In this document: positions 26,003 through 33,822 of the stretch, in pieces
Layout of the letters: each line of letters starts with the position of its first letter
Position numbering within the stretch: position 1 is the first letter of the stretch
Source: WHTK01 sp963711035
Lineage (GTDB): Bacteria > Chloroflexota > Dehalococcoidia > DSTF01 > WHTK01
Direction: 5' to 3'
Length of the DNA: 64,000 nt
Assembly: GCA_963711035.1 (NCBI GenBank)
Contig: CAVQCN010000002.1
Location: 62,001-126,000 of the forward strand
Made by a program: the position numbers and the translations under genes
Notes under the pieces: generated by a model
Told to the model about the DNA's origin: nothing
The model's database searches: none
The model's input: the letters and a program-made list of their open reading frames with translations, nothing else

Positions 26003-27244
26003 CTAGTCCCTCGGCATGCCCATGCCGCGCTGGGCGATGATGTTGCGCTGAATCTCGCTCGTGCCGCCCGCGATGGTGGCGGAAACTGACTCGACATAAC
26101 TCCGCGCGTAGTCCGCGCGGTTGGCCGCGTGGGGCGATTCGCGGTCCCAGGTGAGGCCGTAGAGGCCGGCCATGCGATAGGCAGTGCGCCAGACGCGCTG
26201 TCGCAGCTCCGTCGCGAACAGCTTCGCCATCGAGGCCTCGTGGTTCGGGATCATGCCCCGGTTCTGCATGTCTATCACGTGGTAAGAGAGCATCTTGGCG
26301 ACCGTGCCCTCGATGTATCGGTCGACCAGCTCGTAGCGCATGAGCGGGTTGCGGTTGAGTACCGACTTCTCGTCCGTCTTCGACCAGGCGATGAGGTCGT
26401 CGATCGCCTGCGTCATGCCGACGGCGGCGCCGATGCCGGAGCGCTCGAAGTCCAGCGTCGTCGTGCCGACGTACCAGCCGCGGTTCACCTCGCCGACCAC
26501 GTTCCTGGCCGGGACGCGGACGTTGTCGAAGAAGACCTGGTTGAAGCCGGCGCTGCCCGCCATGTTGACCAGCGGCTGCACCGTAATGCCCGGGCTGGTG
26601 AAGTCGAGCAAGAAGTAGGAGATGCCGCGGTGCTTCGGGGCTTCCGGGTCCGTGCGGGCGAGCATGAACATCCAGTTGGCCTGGTGCGCGCCCGAGGTCC
26701 AGATTTTGGAGCCGTTGATCACGTACTCGTCGCCGTCGCGGACGGCGCGCGTCTGCAGCGAAGCGAGGTCGGAGCCGGAGCCCGGCTCGCTGAAGCCCTG
26801 GCACCAGTGCGTCTCGCCGCGCAGGATCTTGGGCAGATGCTCCGCCTTCTGCTCGTCGGTGCCGTGCGCGATCAGGGTCGGGCCGACCATGCTGACGCCC
26901 ATGCCGCCGAGGGACGGCGCGCCGGCTTCGGCGAACTCCTCGTTCATGATGGCCTGCTCGACGTTCGTGAGGCCGGCGCCGCCGTACTCCTTGGGCCAGG
27001 CCGGTGCGATCCAGCCGCGCTGGGCCAGCTTCTCGCGCCACTCGCCCATGGGGCCGGAAGGCAGCTTGAAGCCGGAACCGCCGGGACGTGCCTCGGGGCG
27101 GCCCTTGATCTCCGGGCCGGTCTCGGCATCGGCCATGCGGCTGCCCCGGTGCTTGGCGCGGATCTGCGGCGGCAGCTCCTTGTCCAGAAACTCGCGTACC
27201 TCAGTGCGCCAGGTGGCCTCTTCGGAAGAATCGGTTAGTCGCAT
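26003..27244 (-). CDS. Acyl-CoA dehydrogenase
   Basis: This protein of 413 residues is a complete ACAD: an N-terminal helical domain, FAD/substrate strands with WCQGFSEPGSGSDLASLQT (~150) and NGSKIWTSGAHQANWMF, and a C-terminal domain ending IAGGTSEIQRNIIAQRGMGMPRD. It resembles the long FadE-type enzymes that act on bulky or branched acyl-CoAs and often work as pairs. The second, damaged ACAD directly upstream would be its natural partner. AAAGGGG precedes the ATG. Electrons would pass to the EtfAB/EMO system encoded at 19-23 kb. Confidence 0.92.
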   Translation of the reverse strand: MRLTDSSEEATWRTEVREFLDKELPPQIRAKHRGSRMADAETGPEIKGRPEARPGGSGFKLPSGPMGEWREKLAQRGWIAPAWPKEYGGAGLTNVEQAIMNEEFAEAGAPSLGGMGVSMVGPTLIAHGTDEQKAEHLPKILRGETHWCQGFSEPGSGSDLASLQTRAVRDGDEYVINGSKIWTSGAHQANWMFMLARTDPEAPKHRGISYFLLDFTSPGITVQPLVNMAGSAGFNQVFFDNVRVPARNVVGEVNRGWYVGTTTLDFERSGIGAAVGMTQAIDDLIAWSKTDEKSVLNRNPLMRYELVDRYIEGTVAKMLSYHVIDMQNRGMIPNHEASMAKLFATELRQRVWRTAYRMAGLYGLTWDRESPHAANRADYARSYVESVSATIAGGTSEIQRNIIAQRGMGMPRD

Positions 27245-27295
27245 GTACTCGCCCCTTTCCGCGCTCCGAGAGCGTGTGTTTGCGGTTCAGTAACG

Positions 27296-28424
27296 TCAAA
27301 CGCCCAACAGCACGCCGAGGCGGTCGCGGTGGAAGTCGGCGTCGCCCCAGGCCTGTTCGGCAGCCTTCTGGCGCCGGTAGTAGAGCTGGATGCGGTAGTC
27401 CTTGGTGAAGCCGATGCCGCCGTGCATCTGCTGGCAGTTGGCGACGACGCGGCGGCTGGCCTCGCTCACCCAGGCCTTCGCGATGTGCGTCTTCTCGTCG
27501 GCGTCGGGCAGGCCTTCCGAGACGGCCCAGGCGGCCAGATAGGTGACGTAGCGGCAGCCGTCGACGTCGGTGACGGAGTCGGCCGCTTTGTGCTGGATGG
27601 CCTGGAAGGTGGCGACGGGCCGCCCGAACTGGATGCGCTCCTTCGTGTAGTTGAGCGTGATGTCGAAGGCCATCTGAGACAGACCGGTCAGGTATCCGCA
27701 CTCGATGACCGCGGCCTTGTTGGCGATGCGCTGCAGCATAGGCCAGGCCTTGCCCTCTTCGCCCATCAGGTTCGCCGCCGGCACGCGCACGTTCTCGAAC
27801 TCGATGTCATTCTGGCGGTCCGACGCAATCGTGGCGATGGCGTCCTGGTCGATGCCGGGCGTCTTCGCGTCGACGATGAAGAGCGAGATGCCGTCTTCGC
27901 CGCTGCCGCCGGTGCGCGCCACGACGACCAGCATGTCCGCGACGTTGCTGTCGCGCACGAAGAGCTTGGTGCCGTTGAGCACGTAGGCGTCGCCGTCGCG
28001 CTTTGCGGTGAGCTGTACACCCTCGGCATCGAAGCGGGCGGACGGCTCGGTCAGGGCGAGCGACCAGAATCTGGCCGCCGCTGGCCAGGGAGGGCAGGTA
28101 GGCCTGCTTCTGGCCCTCGTTCGCAGCTTCGAGCAGGGCGACGGTCGCGACGCAGTTGGACAGGAACGGTCCCGGTACCAGGGCGCGGCCGAACTCCTCG
28201 GCCAGCACAATCAGGTCCATGTAGGTCATGCCGAAGCCGCCGTAGGCGTCAGGCACGATGAGACCCGTCCAACCCTGCTCGGCGATCTTCTGCCAGAGGG
28301 CGGGCGAGTAGCCCTTCTCGTCCTCTTCCATGTCGCGGACGTGCGACTCGGGGCATTCCTTCTCGAGAAAGTCGCGCGCGAAGTCGCGCAGCATCTGCTG
28401 TTCTTCGCTGAGGCCCAGATCCAT
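27296..28424 (-). pseudogene. Acyl-CoA dehydrogenase with an internal frameshift
   Basis: Two overlapping minus-strand frames make up one ACAD. From 28424, MDLGLSEEQQMLRDFARDFL runs to YLPSLASGGQILVA. From about 28068 the similarity moves to another frame, ALTEPSARFDAEG, continuing through LNGTKLFVRDSNVADML to HGGIGFTKDYRIQLYYRR and the stop at 27296. Together they would give about 376 residues, the normal length. The shift needs one extra or two missing bases near 28066-28070 (GTCGCTCGCCCTGACC on the minus strand). It may be real decay or a sequencing error in GC-rich DNA. It heads the operon with the intact ACAD 51 bases downstream, and GGGAGGTAG precedes the ATG. Confidence 0.8.
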
Positions 28425-28591
28425 GAACTACCTCCCAGCGGCCCTTGGCGGGTAGAGCGTACGGACCACGCCGGACCGGTTCGGCCCGAGCAGCGCCAAG
28501 TATACGCGCGCGGCAGAAGGCTGTGTAGCCGAAACGGGCTAGGCACATCACCAGAGTGCGATGTATTGAGTGGATGATTGGCAAAGAGCAA

Positions 28592-28735
28592 GGGGTAGCG
28601 GGGGCGGAGCCTATGCGGGGGGTGTCTGAGGGGGTTCCCCTCAGCTTTCCTCCCTCTCTTCCTCCCTGCAGAGCAGGGAGGAAGAGAGAAGGAACTTGTT
28701 TGCGAGGGGGCACCCCTCGCGCTCCCCGTCAGCTT
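28592..28735. repeat. Dispersed repeat B, copy 2, with a 15-bp perfect hairpin
   Basis: Begins GGGGTAGCGGGGGCGGAGCC as in the copies at 19281 and 45143, then contains the perfect stem CTCTCTTCCTCCCTG-CAGAG-CAGGGAGGAAGAGAG (28654-28688) and ends GCGAGGGGGCACCCCTCGCG. It fills most of the 388-base gap between the damaged ACAD and the GyrI-like gene; nothing coding is seen. Confidence 0.65.
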
Positions 28736-28812
28736 CTGCGCTTCCTCGCGGGTGCGATCGATGGAACTCCGCGATATCACTGAGATGAAGGACTAGGCAG
28801 TGGAGAAGAGAT

Positions 28813-29268
28813 CTAGCGCGGCCTGAGCGGGAAGACGACCTCCGTGCGCGGCGGCTGCACCTCGGGGCCGGTCAGATAGACCTCCCACGGCGCTCCCGCA
28901 ACCCGCCGGCCGTTCGCCGCGATCCATTGCTGCACCGCCTCGTAGGCCAGGCCGATCGTGTCGTAGGAGCCAACGTGCAGCGTGACGGCGCATTCGCCGC
29001 CCGGCAGCTCGCTCGCCTCCACGCGGCCCGAGGACTGGATAGGCCGGTCGATCGTGAAGCCTGCCTCGATGTCGAAGCCGTCCGGTTTGGGATTGTAGCG
29101 GCCGAAGACGCCCCTTGGCTGGGCGCCGCCACGCGCTGCCGTGGCCGCGACTTCGCTGAAGATGCCGCTCAGCGTCTGTGGGATTTCTTCCAGCTTGCAG
29201 GACGCGTGGACGACCGCCGTATCGGTGCGCTCGCGTTGCTGGACTTCGATGGCGTAGGTACTCTCCAT
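28813..29268 (-). CDS. GyrI-like / effector-binding-domain protein
   Basis: This protein of 151 residues is a single GyrI-like (AraC effector-binding) domain with no DNA-binding part. The two-repeat beta-alpha-beta layout includes FDIEAGFTIDRPI, GGECAVTLHVGSYDTIGLAYEAVQQWI and a final PPRTEVVFPLRPR. The GSYDTIGLAYEAVQQWI segment and the acidic residue near the end are typical. Such stand-alone domains bind or hydrolyse small hydrophobic compounds. GAGAGGATC precedes the ATG. It sits 22 bases downstream of the membrane-protein gene's stop region on the same strand. Confidence 0.8.
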   Translation of the reverse strand: MESTYAIEVQQRERTDTAVVHASCKLEEIPQTLSGIFSEVAATAARGGAQPRGVFGRYNPKPDGFDIEAGFTIDRPIQSSGRVEASELPGGECAVTLHVGSYDTIGLAYEAVQQWIAANGRRVAGAPWEVYLTGPEVQPPRTEVVFPLRPR

Positions 29269-29290
29269 GGCAAGATCCTCTCTCGTTCGG

Positions 29291-30208
29291 TCAGGCTATC
29301 TCCGCTCCGGCAGGCACGCCGCCGCCTCTTGCCGCCCGATAAGCGAGGAAGGCGAGAGCGCCGGCGCCCCACAACCCGGCCAGCACGGCGACGACGACGC
29401 CGATGAACGGCACCAGCGTGCCAATTGTCAGGATGACGAGGCCGAGCGTCGTCGATGAGTAGGGGTGGTCGCTGAGGGCGTCACCGTCCGGGCGCGCCTG
29501 GCCCAGGACCCAGCTGCCTAGGCGCGTGCCGGCCACGATGTAGCCGAGCAGGCCGAACGCCGGCAGCAGGAACATGAACACGCTGATGCCGGCAGGGATG
29601 CCGATCAGCGTGACGATTGCCAGGACGCCCAGGATCGGCAGGCCAATCCAGAAGAACACGGCGCCAATGATCGAGTTGACGAACTCGTCCGTCATGGCGC
29701 GCGCCGCGGCGCTGAGCTGCCTGCCGCCGATCGCGGCGAAGACGAGACCGCCGATGACGACGGCGATCGCGAAGCCGAGCCAGAGCAGGATCGAGAACAG
29801 CAGGAAGGGCAGCCTCAAGAAGTTGAACTGATCGTGCTCGCGCACGTGACCGTTCACCGTCGCGCCTGATGCTCTGTTCAGGTCGCCGCGCACCGAGACG
29901 ACGTTGTTGACCACTGCGCCATCGTTGAGCGTGATGTCGCCGGAAATGACGCTCAGGTCGTGGTTGACGCGGCCGTTCACCGTCATGTCGCCGTGGATCA
30001 CCATCGCGAAATTGCGCACCGTGCCGTCGATCTGCAGGTTGCCGTCGATTACGACGACGGATCCGATCGATTCGCCGGCGGGCACTACGACATCACCTCC
30101 GACGCGCATCAGGAAGTCGGCGCGGTCCTCGTCCCGTGTTTGGGCCGATGCGCCCGCCGGAATGAGGGCTACAACAAGGATGAGAAGCAGCCCCAGCAGC
30201 TTGGACAT
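29291..30208 (-). CDS. Exported polymer-forming (bactofilin-like) repeat protein with membrane domain
   Basis: The start at 30208 has AGGAGG 7 bases upstream and begins a clear signal peptide (SKLLGLLLILVVALIPAGASA). Residues ~35-125 are a run of short hydrophobic strands (GSVVVIDGNLQIDGTV, MVIHGDMTVNGRV, LSVISGDITLNDGAV), the repeated pattern of a right-handed beta-helix as in bactofilin/DUF342-like proteins. Residues ~140-290 contain four or five membrane helices. Such proteins are usually placed in the envelope, but the function is unknown. It is divergent from Hsp20, with 258 bases between them. Confidence 0.7.
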   Translation of the reverse strand: MSKLLGLLLILVVALIPAGASAQTRDEDRADFLMRVGGDVVVPAGESIGSVVVIDGNLQIDGTVRNFAMVIHGDMTVNGRVNHDLSVISGDITLNDGAVVNNVVSVRGDLNRASGATVNGHVREHDQFNFLRLPFLLFSILLWLGFAIAVVIGGLVFAAIGGRQLSAAARAMTDEFVNSIIGAVFFWIGLPILGVLAIVTLIGIPAGISVFMFLLPAFGLLGYIVAGTRLGSWVLGQARPDGDALSDHPYSSTTLGLVILTIGTLVPFIGVVVAVLAGLWGAGALAFLAYRAARGGGVPAGAEIA

Positions 30209-30466
30209 GAGATGCCTCCTTCGTACAGGACATTCCTGGACGTCAACGCCATTCTGTGACGCCGCCGTGCGGGTCGCGAAGGGCCAGACGGACCGGCTGA
30301 AGGACAGTTCTTCGACGGACCGCTGCAATCCGTCAAAAGTCCCAGTAAGGATGTGACTACTGGCGCTCCTGCTTTCAGCCAAACGGCTCTCTCAGATCGG
30401 GCGGCGGCGGGACTATCTTCGAGACAACGACGAAGGATTCCTGCGAGGCACGAAGAGGAGACTGCA

Positions 30467-30964
30467 ATGGCTGACGAAGCGAAGACCAACGGCGCGACAA
30501 ATGGAGCCACGAAGGAAGTTGCCGCCAAGTCCCGCGTTCTCGGCTTGCCAGATCTGCGCGACGAAATGGACCGGCTCTGGGAGGCGGTTATGACGCCAGG
30601 TCTTCGTCCCTTCCGCAGCCGCCTGCTCAAGGAGCAGCCGGTACCGGCCATTGACGTCTTTGAGAAGGACGGCAAGCTGCACGTACGCGCTGAGCTGCCC
30701 GGTGTGAAGCAGGAAGACATCGACATCTCGGTAACGGCGGACGCGCTGACGATCAGCGGCGAGAAGTCGGCTGAATCCGAGGTCGAGGGAGAGAACTACT
30801 ACCGCAGCGAGCGCACTTACGGCAAGTTCGCGCGCAGCATCGCGCTGCCGGCGGGCGCCGACGTCGAGCACGCCTCTGCCGAGTTCAAGGACGGCGTGCT
30901 GCAGATCGAGGTGCCGGTAAAGGAAGCGCCGGCTCAGAAGAAGATCGAGATCAAAGGAGCCTGA
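30467..30964 (+). CDS. Hsp20-family small heat-shock protein
   Basis: The ATG at 30467 follows GAAGAGGAG and starts the natural N-terminus; the frame is open upstream without similarity. The 165-residue protein has a variable N-arm (~1-60) and an alpha-crystallin domain at ~62-155: VPAIDVFEKDGKLHVRAELPGVKQEDI, ISGEKSAE, SERTYGKFARSIALP and EFKDGVLQIEVPV. The C-terminal tail is short (KKIEIKGA) and contains the I-x-I-type IEIKG oligomerisation motif. It is an ATP-independent holdase that keeps unfolded proteins soluble. Confidence 0.95.
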   Translation: MADEAKTNGATNGATKEVAAKSRVLGLPDLRDEMDRLWEAVMTPGLRPFRSRLLKEQPVPAIDVFEKDGKLHVRAELPGVKQEDIDISVTADALTISGEKSAESEVEGENYYRSERTYGKFARSIALPAGADVEHASAEFKDGVLQIEVPVKEAPAQKKIEIKGA

Positions 30965-31032
30965 GAGGCCGAGAAGCCGCGGCTGCCTCGACCGTCAGGG
31001 CGAGGCAGCTCCCGCGGTCGAGGGACAAACCG

Positions 31033-31182
31033 ATGTTTTCCATGGACTTGCTGATTCTGCTCATCGGGGTGGCCATCTTCACCGTCGCGTATTCGCTCAT
31101 CTTCGAGCGCGACGAGGAGGACGAGGAATTCGACGTCTACGAGCCGCGGCAGCCGCAACCGGTTCACGTCGATCGCCGCTAG
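31033..31182 (+). CDS. Small single-pass membrane protein with acidic tail
   Basis: A 49-residue reading frame with GAGGGAC as ribosome site. Residues 4-24 are a hydrophobic helix (LLILLIGVAIFTVAYSLIF), followed by the acidic run ERDEEDEEFD and a Pro/Gln/Arg end. Codon use matches its neighbours, and the frame fits neatly between Hsp20 (stop 68 bases upstream) and the converging RnfD-like gene. It has the shape of small stress-associated membrane proteins, but no family is recognised. Confidence 0.55.
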   Translation: MFSMDLLILLIGVAIFTVAYSLIFERDEEDEEFDVYEPRQPQPVHVDRR

Positions 31183-31213
31183 AAGATCGGTTCTCGCCCG
31201 GCCGCTGCGCTCG

Positions 31214-32059
31214 CTAGCCCTCCGCCAGAGCGGTACGTTTGCGAGCCCATGCGGCCCAGACGCGACGCGCCGACTCCCAGCCGTTGCCGGCGAGCAGCGC
31301 GGCCGGCAGGAAGTAGACGACGCCGTGGATGATCAGCAGGTAGTAGGCGACCGTCGCGACGATCAGCCCGAAGACGACTTGGTCCTCGTAGCGGACCGGT
31401 GAGGTCGGCGGGTCGTCCAGCATGAAAAAGGCAAAGAACAGCGCCGCCTGCAGGTCGGGCGTTCGATAGACCTCGGCAGCGGCGCCTGCCTGGCCCGAGA
31501 AGCTGGCCACGGTGAACAGCGCGAAGTAGGCGCCCAGGAAGACGAACACCATCGGCAGCTTGTTGATGCGGTCGGCCATGAAGCCGCCAGCCACGAGCAT
31601 GATCAGCACGCCGCCCACGCCGAGGTCCGGCAGGGCGCCCCACCAGCTTTGACCGGTCTGTAGCAGCAGCGACGACGCCACCAACGCCAGCGCGGCCGGA
31701 TTGAAGATGTTCGACCAGTGGGTGCGCAGCAGGTGCTTGCTCCCGATCGCCAGTGCGGACATCAGCGCCACCACGTACTCCGGCTCCTGGGTCCGCAAGA
31801 CGAAGGCCACGATCATGCCGGTGAGGACGGCCCCGTCCGGCAAGATCCATTCGCCTCGCAGCCAGCGCACGATCGCCATGTCGACGGCCGCGGCAGTGAC
31901 GGCGCCGACAAAGAGCTGGTCCGTGATCGGCGGGCTCGGTGCGCGCAGCGTGGCCAGGACTGCCAGCGCAAGGAACAGCACGAGCAGGGTTCCCTTCGGC
32001 GTGCGCACGAAGCGTAAGACAGGTCGGGTCAGCGGGCCACGCGGCACGGCGACGCTCAC
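31214..32059 (-). CDS. RnfD/NqrB-like membrane protein
   Basis: This protein of 281 residues has about eight to nine hydrophobic helices. The family markers are THWSNIFNPAALALVASSLLL in the middle and FMLDDPPTSPVRYEDQVVFGL in the C-terminal part, matching the DP-x-TSP loop of RnfD/NqrB. The S-x-A-T flavinylation site of RnfD is not obvious, so it may not carry covalent FMN itself. Its ATG overlaps the ApbE stop by 4 bases. It is the membrane partner that would pass electrons across the membrane to the FMN-binding protein encoded upstream. Confidence 0.8.
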   Translation of the reverse strand: MSVAVPRGPLTRPVLRFVRTPKGTLLVLFLALAVLATLRAPSPPITDQLFVGAVTAAAVDMAIVRWLRGEWILPDGAVLTGMIVAFVLRTQEPEYVVALMSALAIGSKHLLRTHWSNIFNPAALALVASSLLLQTGQSWWGALPDLGVGGVLIMLVAGGFMADRINKLPMVFVFLGAYFALFTVASFSGQAGAAAEVYRTPDLQAALFFAFFMLDDPPTSPVRYEDQVVFGLIVATVAYYLLIIHGVVYFLPAALLAGNGWESARRVWAAWARKRTALAEG

Positions 32060-32991
32060 GCGTGCAGGTCCTTCATGCCGGGCGTGAAGAAGCTCTCCAT
32101 CGCCGGAGTGACGATCAGTCCCTCGACGCCGGCATCGCGGATCAGCCGCAGGCCGTGTCGCGGTCCCAGGGCGAAGGCGGCGGTTGAGAGCGCGTCCGCC
32201 ATCATCGCCGTCGGCGCCACGACGGTGACGCTGGCGACGCCGGATACCGGTGCGCCCGTTATCGGGTCGATGAGGTGGTGGCCGCTGCCGTCCGGTGTCG
32301 GACGCTCGTAGTCGCCCGAAGTGCAGATCGCAGTGTCGGTGAGCGCCAGCAGCGTGAGCAGCTCACCCTCATGCCGGGGGTGGCGTACGCCGATGCGCCA
32401 GCGCTCGCCTTCGCCGTCCAGGCCGCCGACGCGGATGTCGCCGCCGGCGTTGACCGCGAAGCCCGCCAGGCCCTGCAGCTCGGTGGCGGCCAGGTCGATG
32501 GCCAGCCCTTTGGCGACGGCGTTGAGGTCGAGCAGCAGCGGCTCTTCCAGCGTGACGGTGCCGTGCTCGCGGTCCAGCCGGATGCTGCGATAGCCCGCCT
32601 GCGTCGTCGTCGTGCCCTCGGCAGCAGTCACCTCGCCGCTGCGATAGTTGCGGTTGAAACCCATCGACTGCATTGCGTGGCCGATCGTAGGGTCGAAGGC
32701 GCCGCCGCTGGCCTCGGCCATGCTGACGGCGAACTCGAGGGCGTTGAAGAGCAGCGGCGAGACGCTGACCGCCTCGCCGGGGCGGCTGCAGAGCCGGCGC
32801 AGCTCGCTGGCGTCGTCGAAGCGGTTGCAGCGCCGCTCCACCTCGTCGAACCAGCCCAGCGCCCGTCGCGTGCGCGTCTCCAGCTCGGCGTGCGAGGCAT
32901 CGCCGTCGCAGATCTCGATACTGACGACGGTGTCCATGGAGACGCGCGATTGCGTGTAGCCGGCGGCGGTCATGAGGTTCATCGCGCTCAC
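32056..32991 (-). CDS. apbE: FAD:protein FMN transferase (ApbE-family)
   Basis: This is a 311-residue ApbE. It transfers FMN from FAD to a threonine of target proteins outside the cytoplasm. The order of motifs is TVVSIEICDGD, FDPTIGHAM (~105), LLLDLNAVAKGLAIDLAA (~155, where the family usually has LGGIAKG), VNAGGDIRVGG, ICTSGDYER, HHLIDPITGAPV and MMADALSTAAFALG (metal aspartate and threonine). There is no obvious signal peptide, so it may be cytoplasmic or exported atypically. It overlaps both neighbours by 4 bases (ATGA), so the three genes are translationally coupled. Confidence 0.93.
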   Translation of the reverse strand: MSAMNLMTAAGYTQSRVSMDTVVSIEICDGDASHAELETRTRRALGWFDEVERRCNRFDDASELRRLCSRPGEAVSVSPLLFNALEFAVSMAEASGGAFDPTIGHAMQSMGFNRNYRSGEVTAAEGTTTTQAGYRSIRLDREHGTVTLEEPLLLDLNAVAKGLAIDLAATELQGLAGFAVNAGGDIRVGGLDGEGERWRIGVRHPRHEGELLTLLALTDTAICTSGDYERPTPDGSGHHLIDPITGAPVSGVASVTVVAPTAMMADALSTAAFALGPRHGLRLIRDAGVEGLIVTPAMESFFTPGMKDLHA

Positions 32992-33605
32992 GCCGTTGTC
33001 GATGCCTGCTGCAGGGCCTGCGATACGGCCTGCCTCAACGCGCTCGAGCTGTCCGTCGCGCCGGAGACGTGCGCCGCGGGCACCGTCTGCCTTTGGATGA
33101 TCAGGTTGACCAGCGGGTCCACGTCGGCGCAGGAGTAGCGCGTATGGCAGCCCGTGATCTGGATCGACGCGATCTGGCCGTTCTGAATCACGACGCTCAC
33201 GTCGATGCCACCGTGGCGGCTGTTGCCGCTGCCCGTGTACGTCCCGTCCTTATATCCAGACTGAGCCGTCGTTGGGCTACCGGTGCTGCTGCTACCGCCG
33301 CTGCTGCTTGGGGTCGCCGCGGGCGTTGGCGTCGGCACGACGTTGCGGGAGACGCTGGTCGATGAAGCGGGCGGGCTCGTCACGTTGGTGATCGCTGTAT
33401 CCGGCGTCGATGGGTTTGCCGTGGCGAACTGGCTTTCGACGGAGCGCGTGTTCAGGTAGCCCAGCGTGTAGATCGACATGACCGCGGCGGAGCTCAGGCC
33501 GATGAGGCTTCCGGCCAGCTTGCCGCGCCGGAAGCCCTTCGAAGGCTGAGTAGGCGGCTGCGGTTGCCGGCCAGCCGGTCTGGATCTTATCGGTGGTTTC
33601 GTCAT
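32988..33605 (-). CDS. Membrane-anchored FMN-binding-domain protein, probable ApbE substrate
   Basis: This is a 205-residue protein. Residues 1-30 are basic and Pro/Gln-rich. One membrane helix spans ~30-50 (AGSLIGLSSAAVMSIYTLGYL). A Ser/Thr/Pro linker runs to ~115. The FMN_bind domain occupies ~115-200 with YKDGTYTGSGNSRHGGIDVSVVI and the flavinylation motif HVSGATDSSSAL, in which the threonine after SGA is the expected attachment site. CHTRYSC adds two cysteines absent from many relatives. First gene of the FMN-binding/ApbE/RnfD-like operon. It would display FMN on the outer side of the membrane. Confidence 0.9.
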   Translation of the reverse strand: MTKPPIRSRPAGRQPQPPTQPSKGFRRGKLAGSLIGLSSAAVMSIYTLGYLNTRSVESQFATANPSTPDTAITNVTSPPASSTSVSRNVVPTPTPAATPSSSGGSSSTGSPTTAQSGYKDGTYTGSGNSRHGGIDVSVVIQNGQIASIQITGCHTRYSCADVDPLVNLIIQRQTVPAAHVSGATDSSSALRQAVSQALQQASTTA

Positions 33606-33822
33606 CCCTAATCCTAAAACGGACCTGCGGAGTCGAAAGATGCGGCCCGTTGATGATCATTCTGCCGTCGGCTGATTGGGATTCGATTAAAAAAGCCTCA
33701 AACCGGAGAAAAAAGGCCGCTGTGAATTGCAGGCTTTTGCCCGTCAAGCTGCCGCTCACATGGCCAACTGAAGTGGCACAATAACGACCACCGTGACTTG
33801 AACAGCTATCGGAGGGACAGCG

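Noticed and set aside
28793..28993. 66-codon minus-strand frame next to the GyrI-like gene
   Set aside because: It lies mostly inside the GyrI-like coding region in another frame.
33760..33822. Sigma-54 promoter before acs (TGGCAC)
   Set aside because: The matching TTGC element at the required distance is missing.
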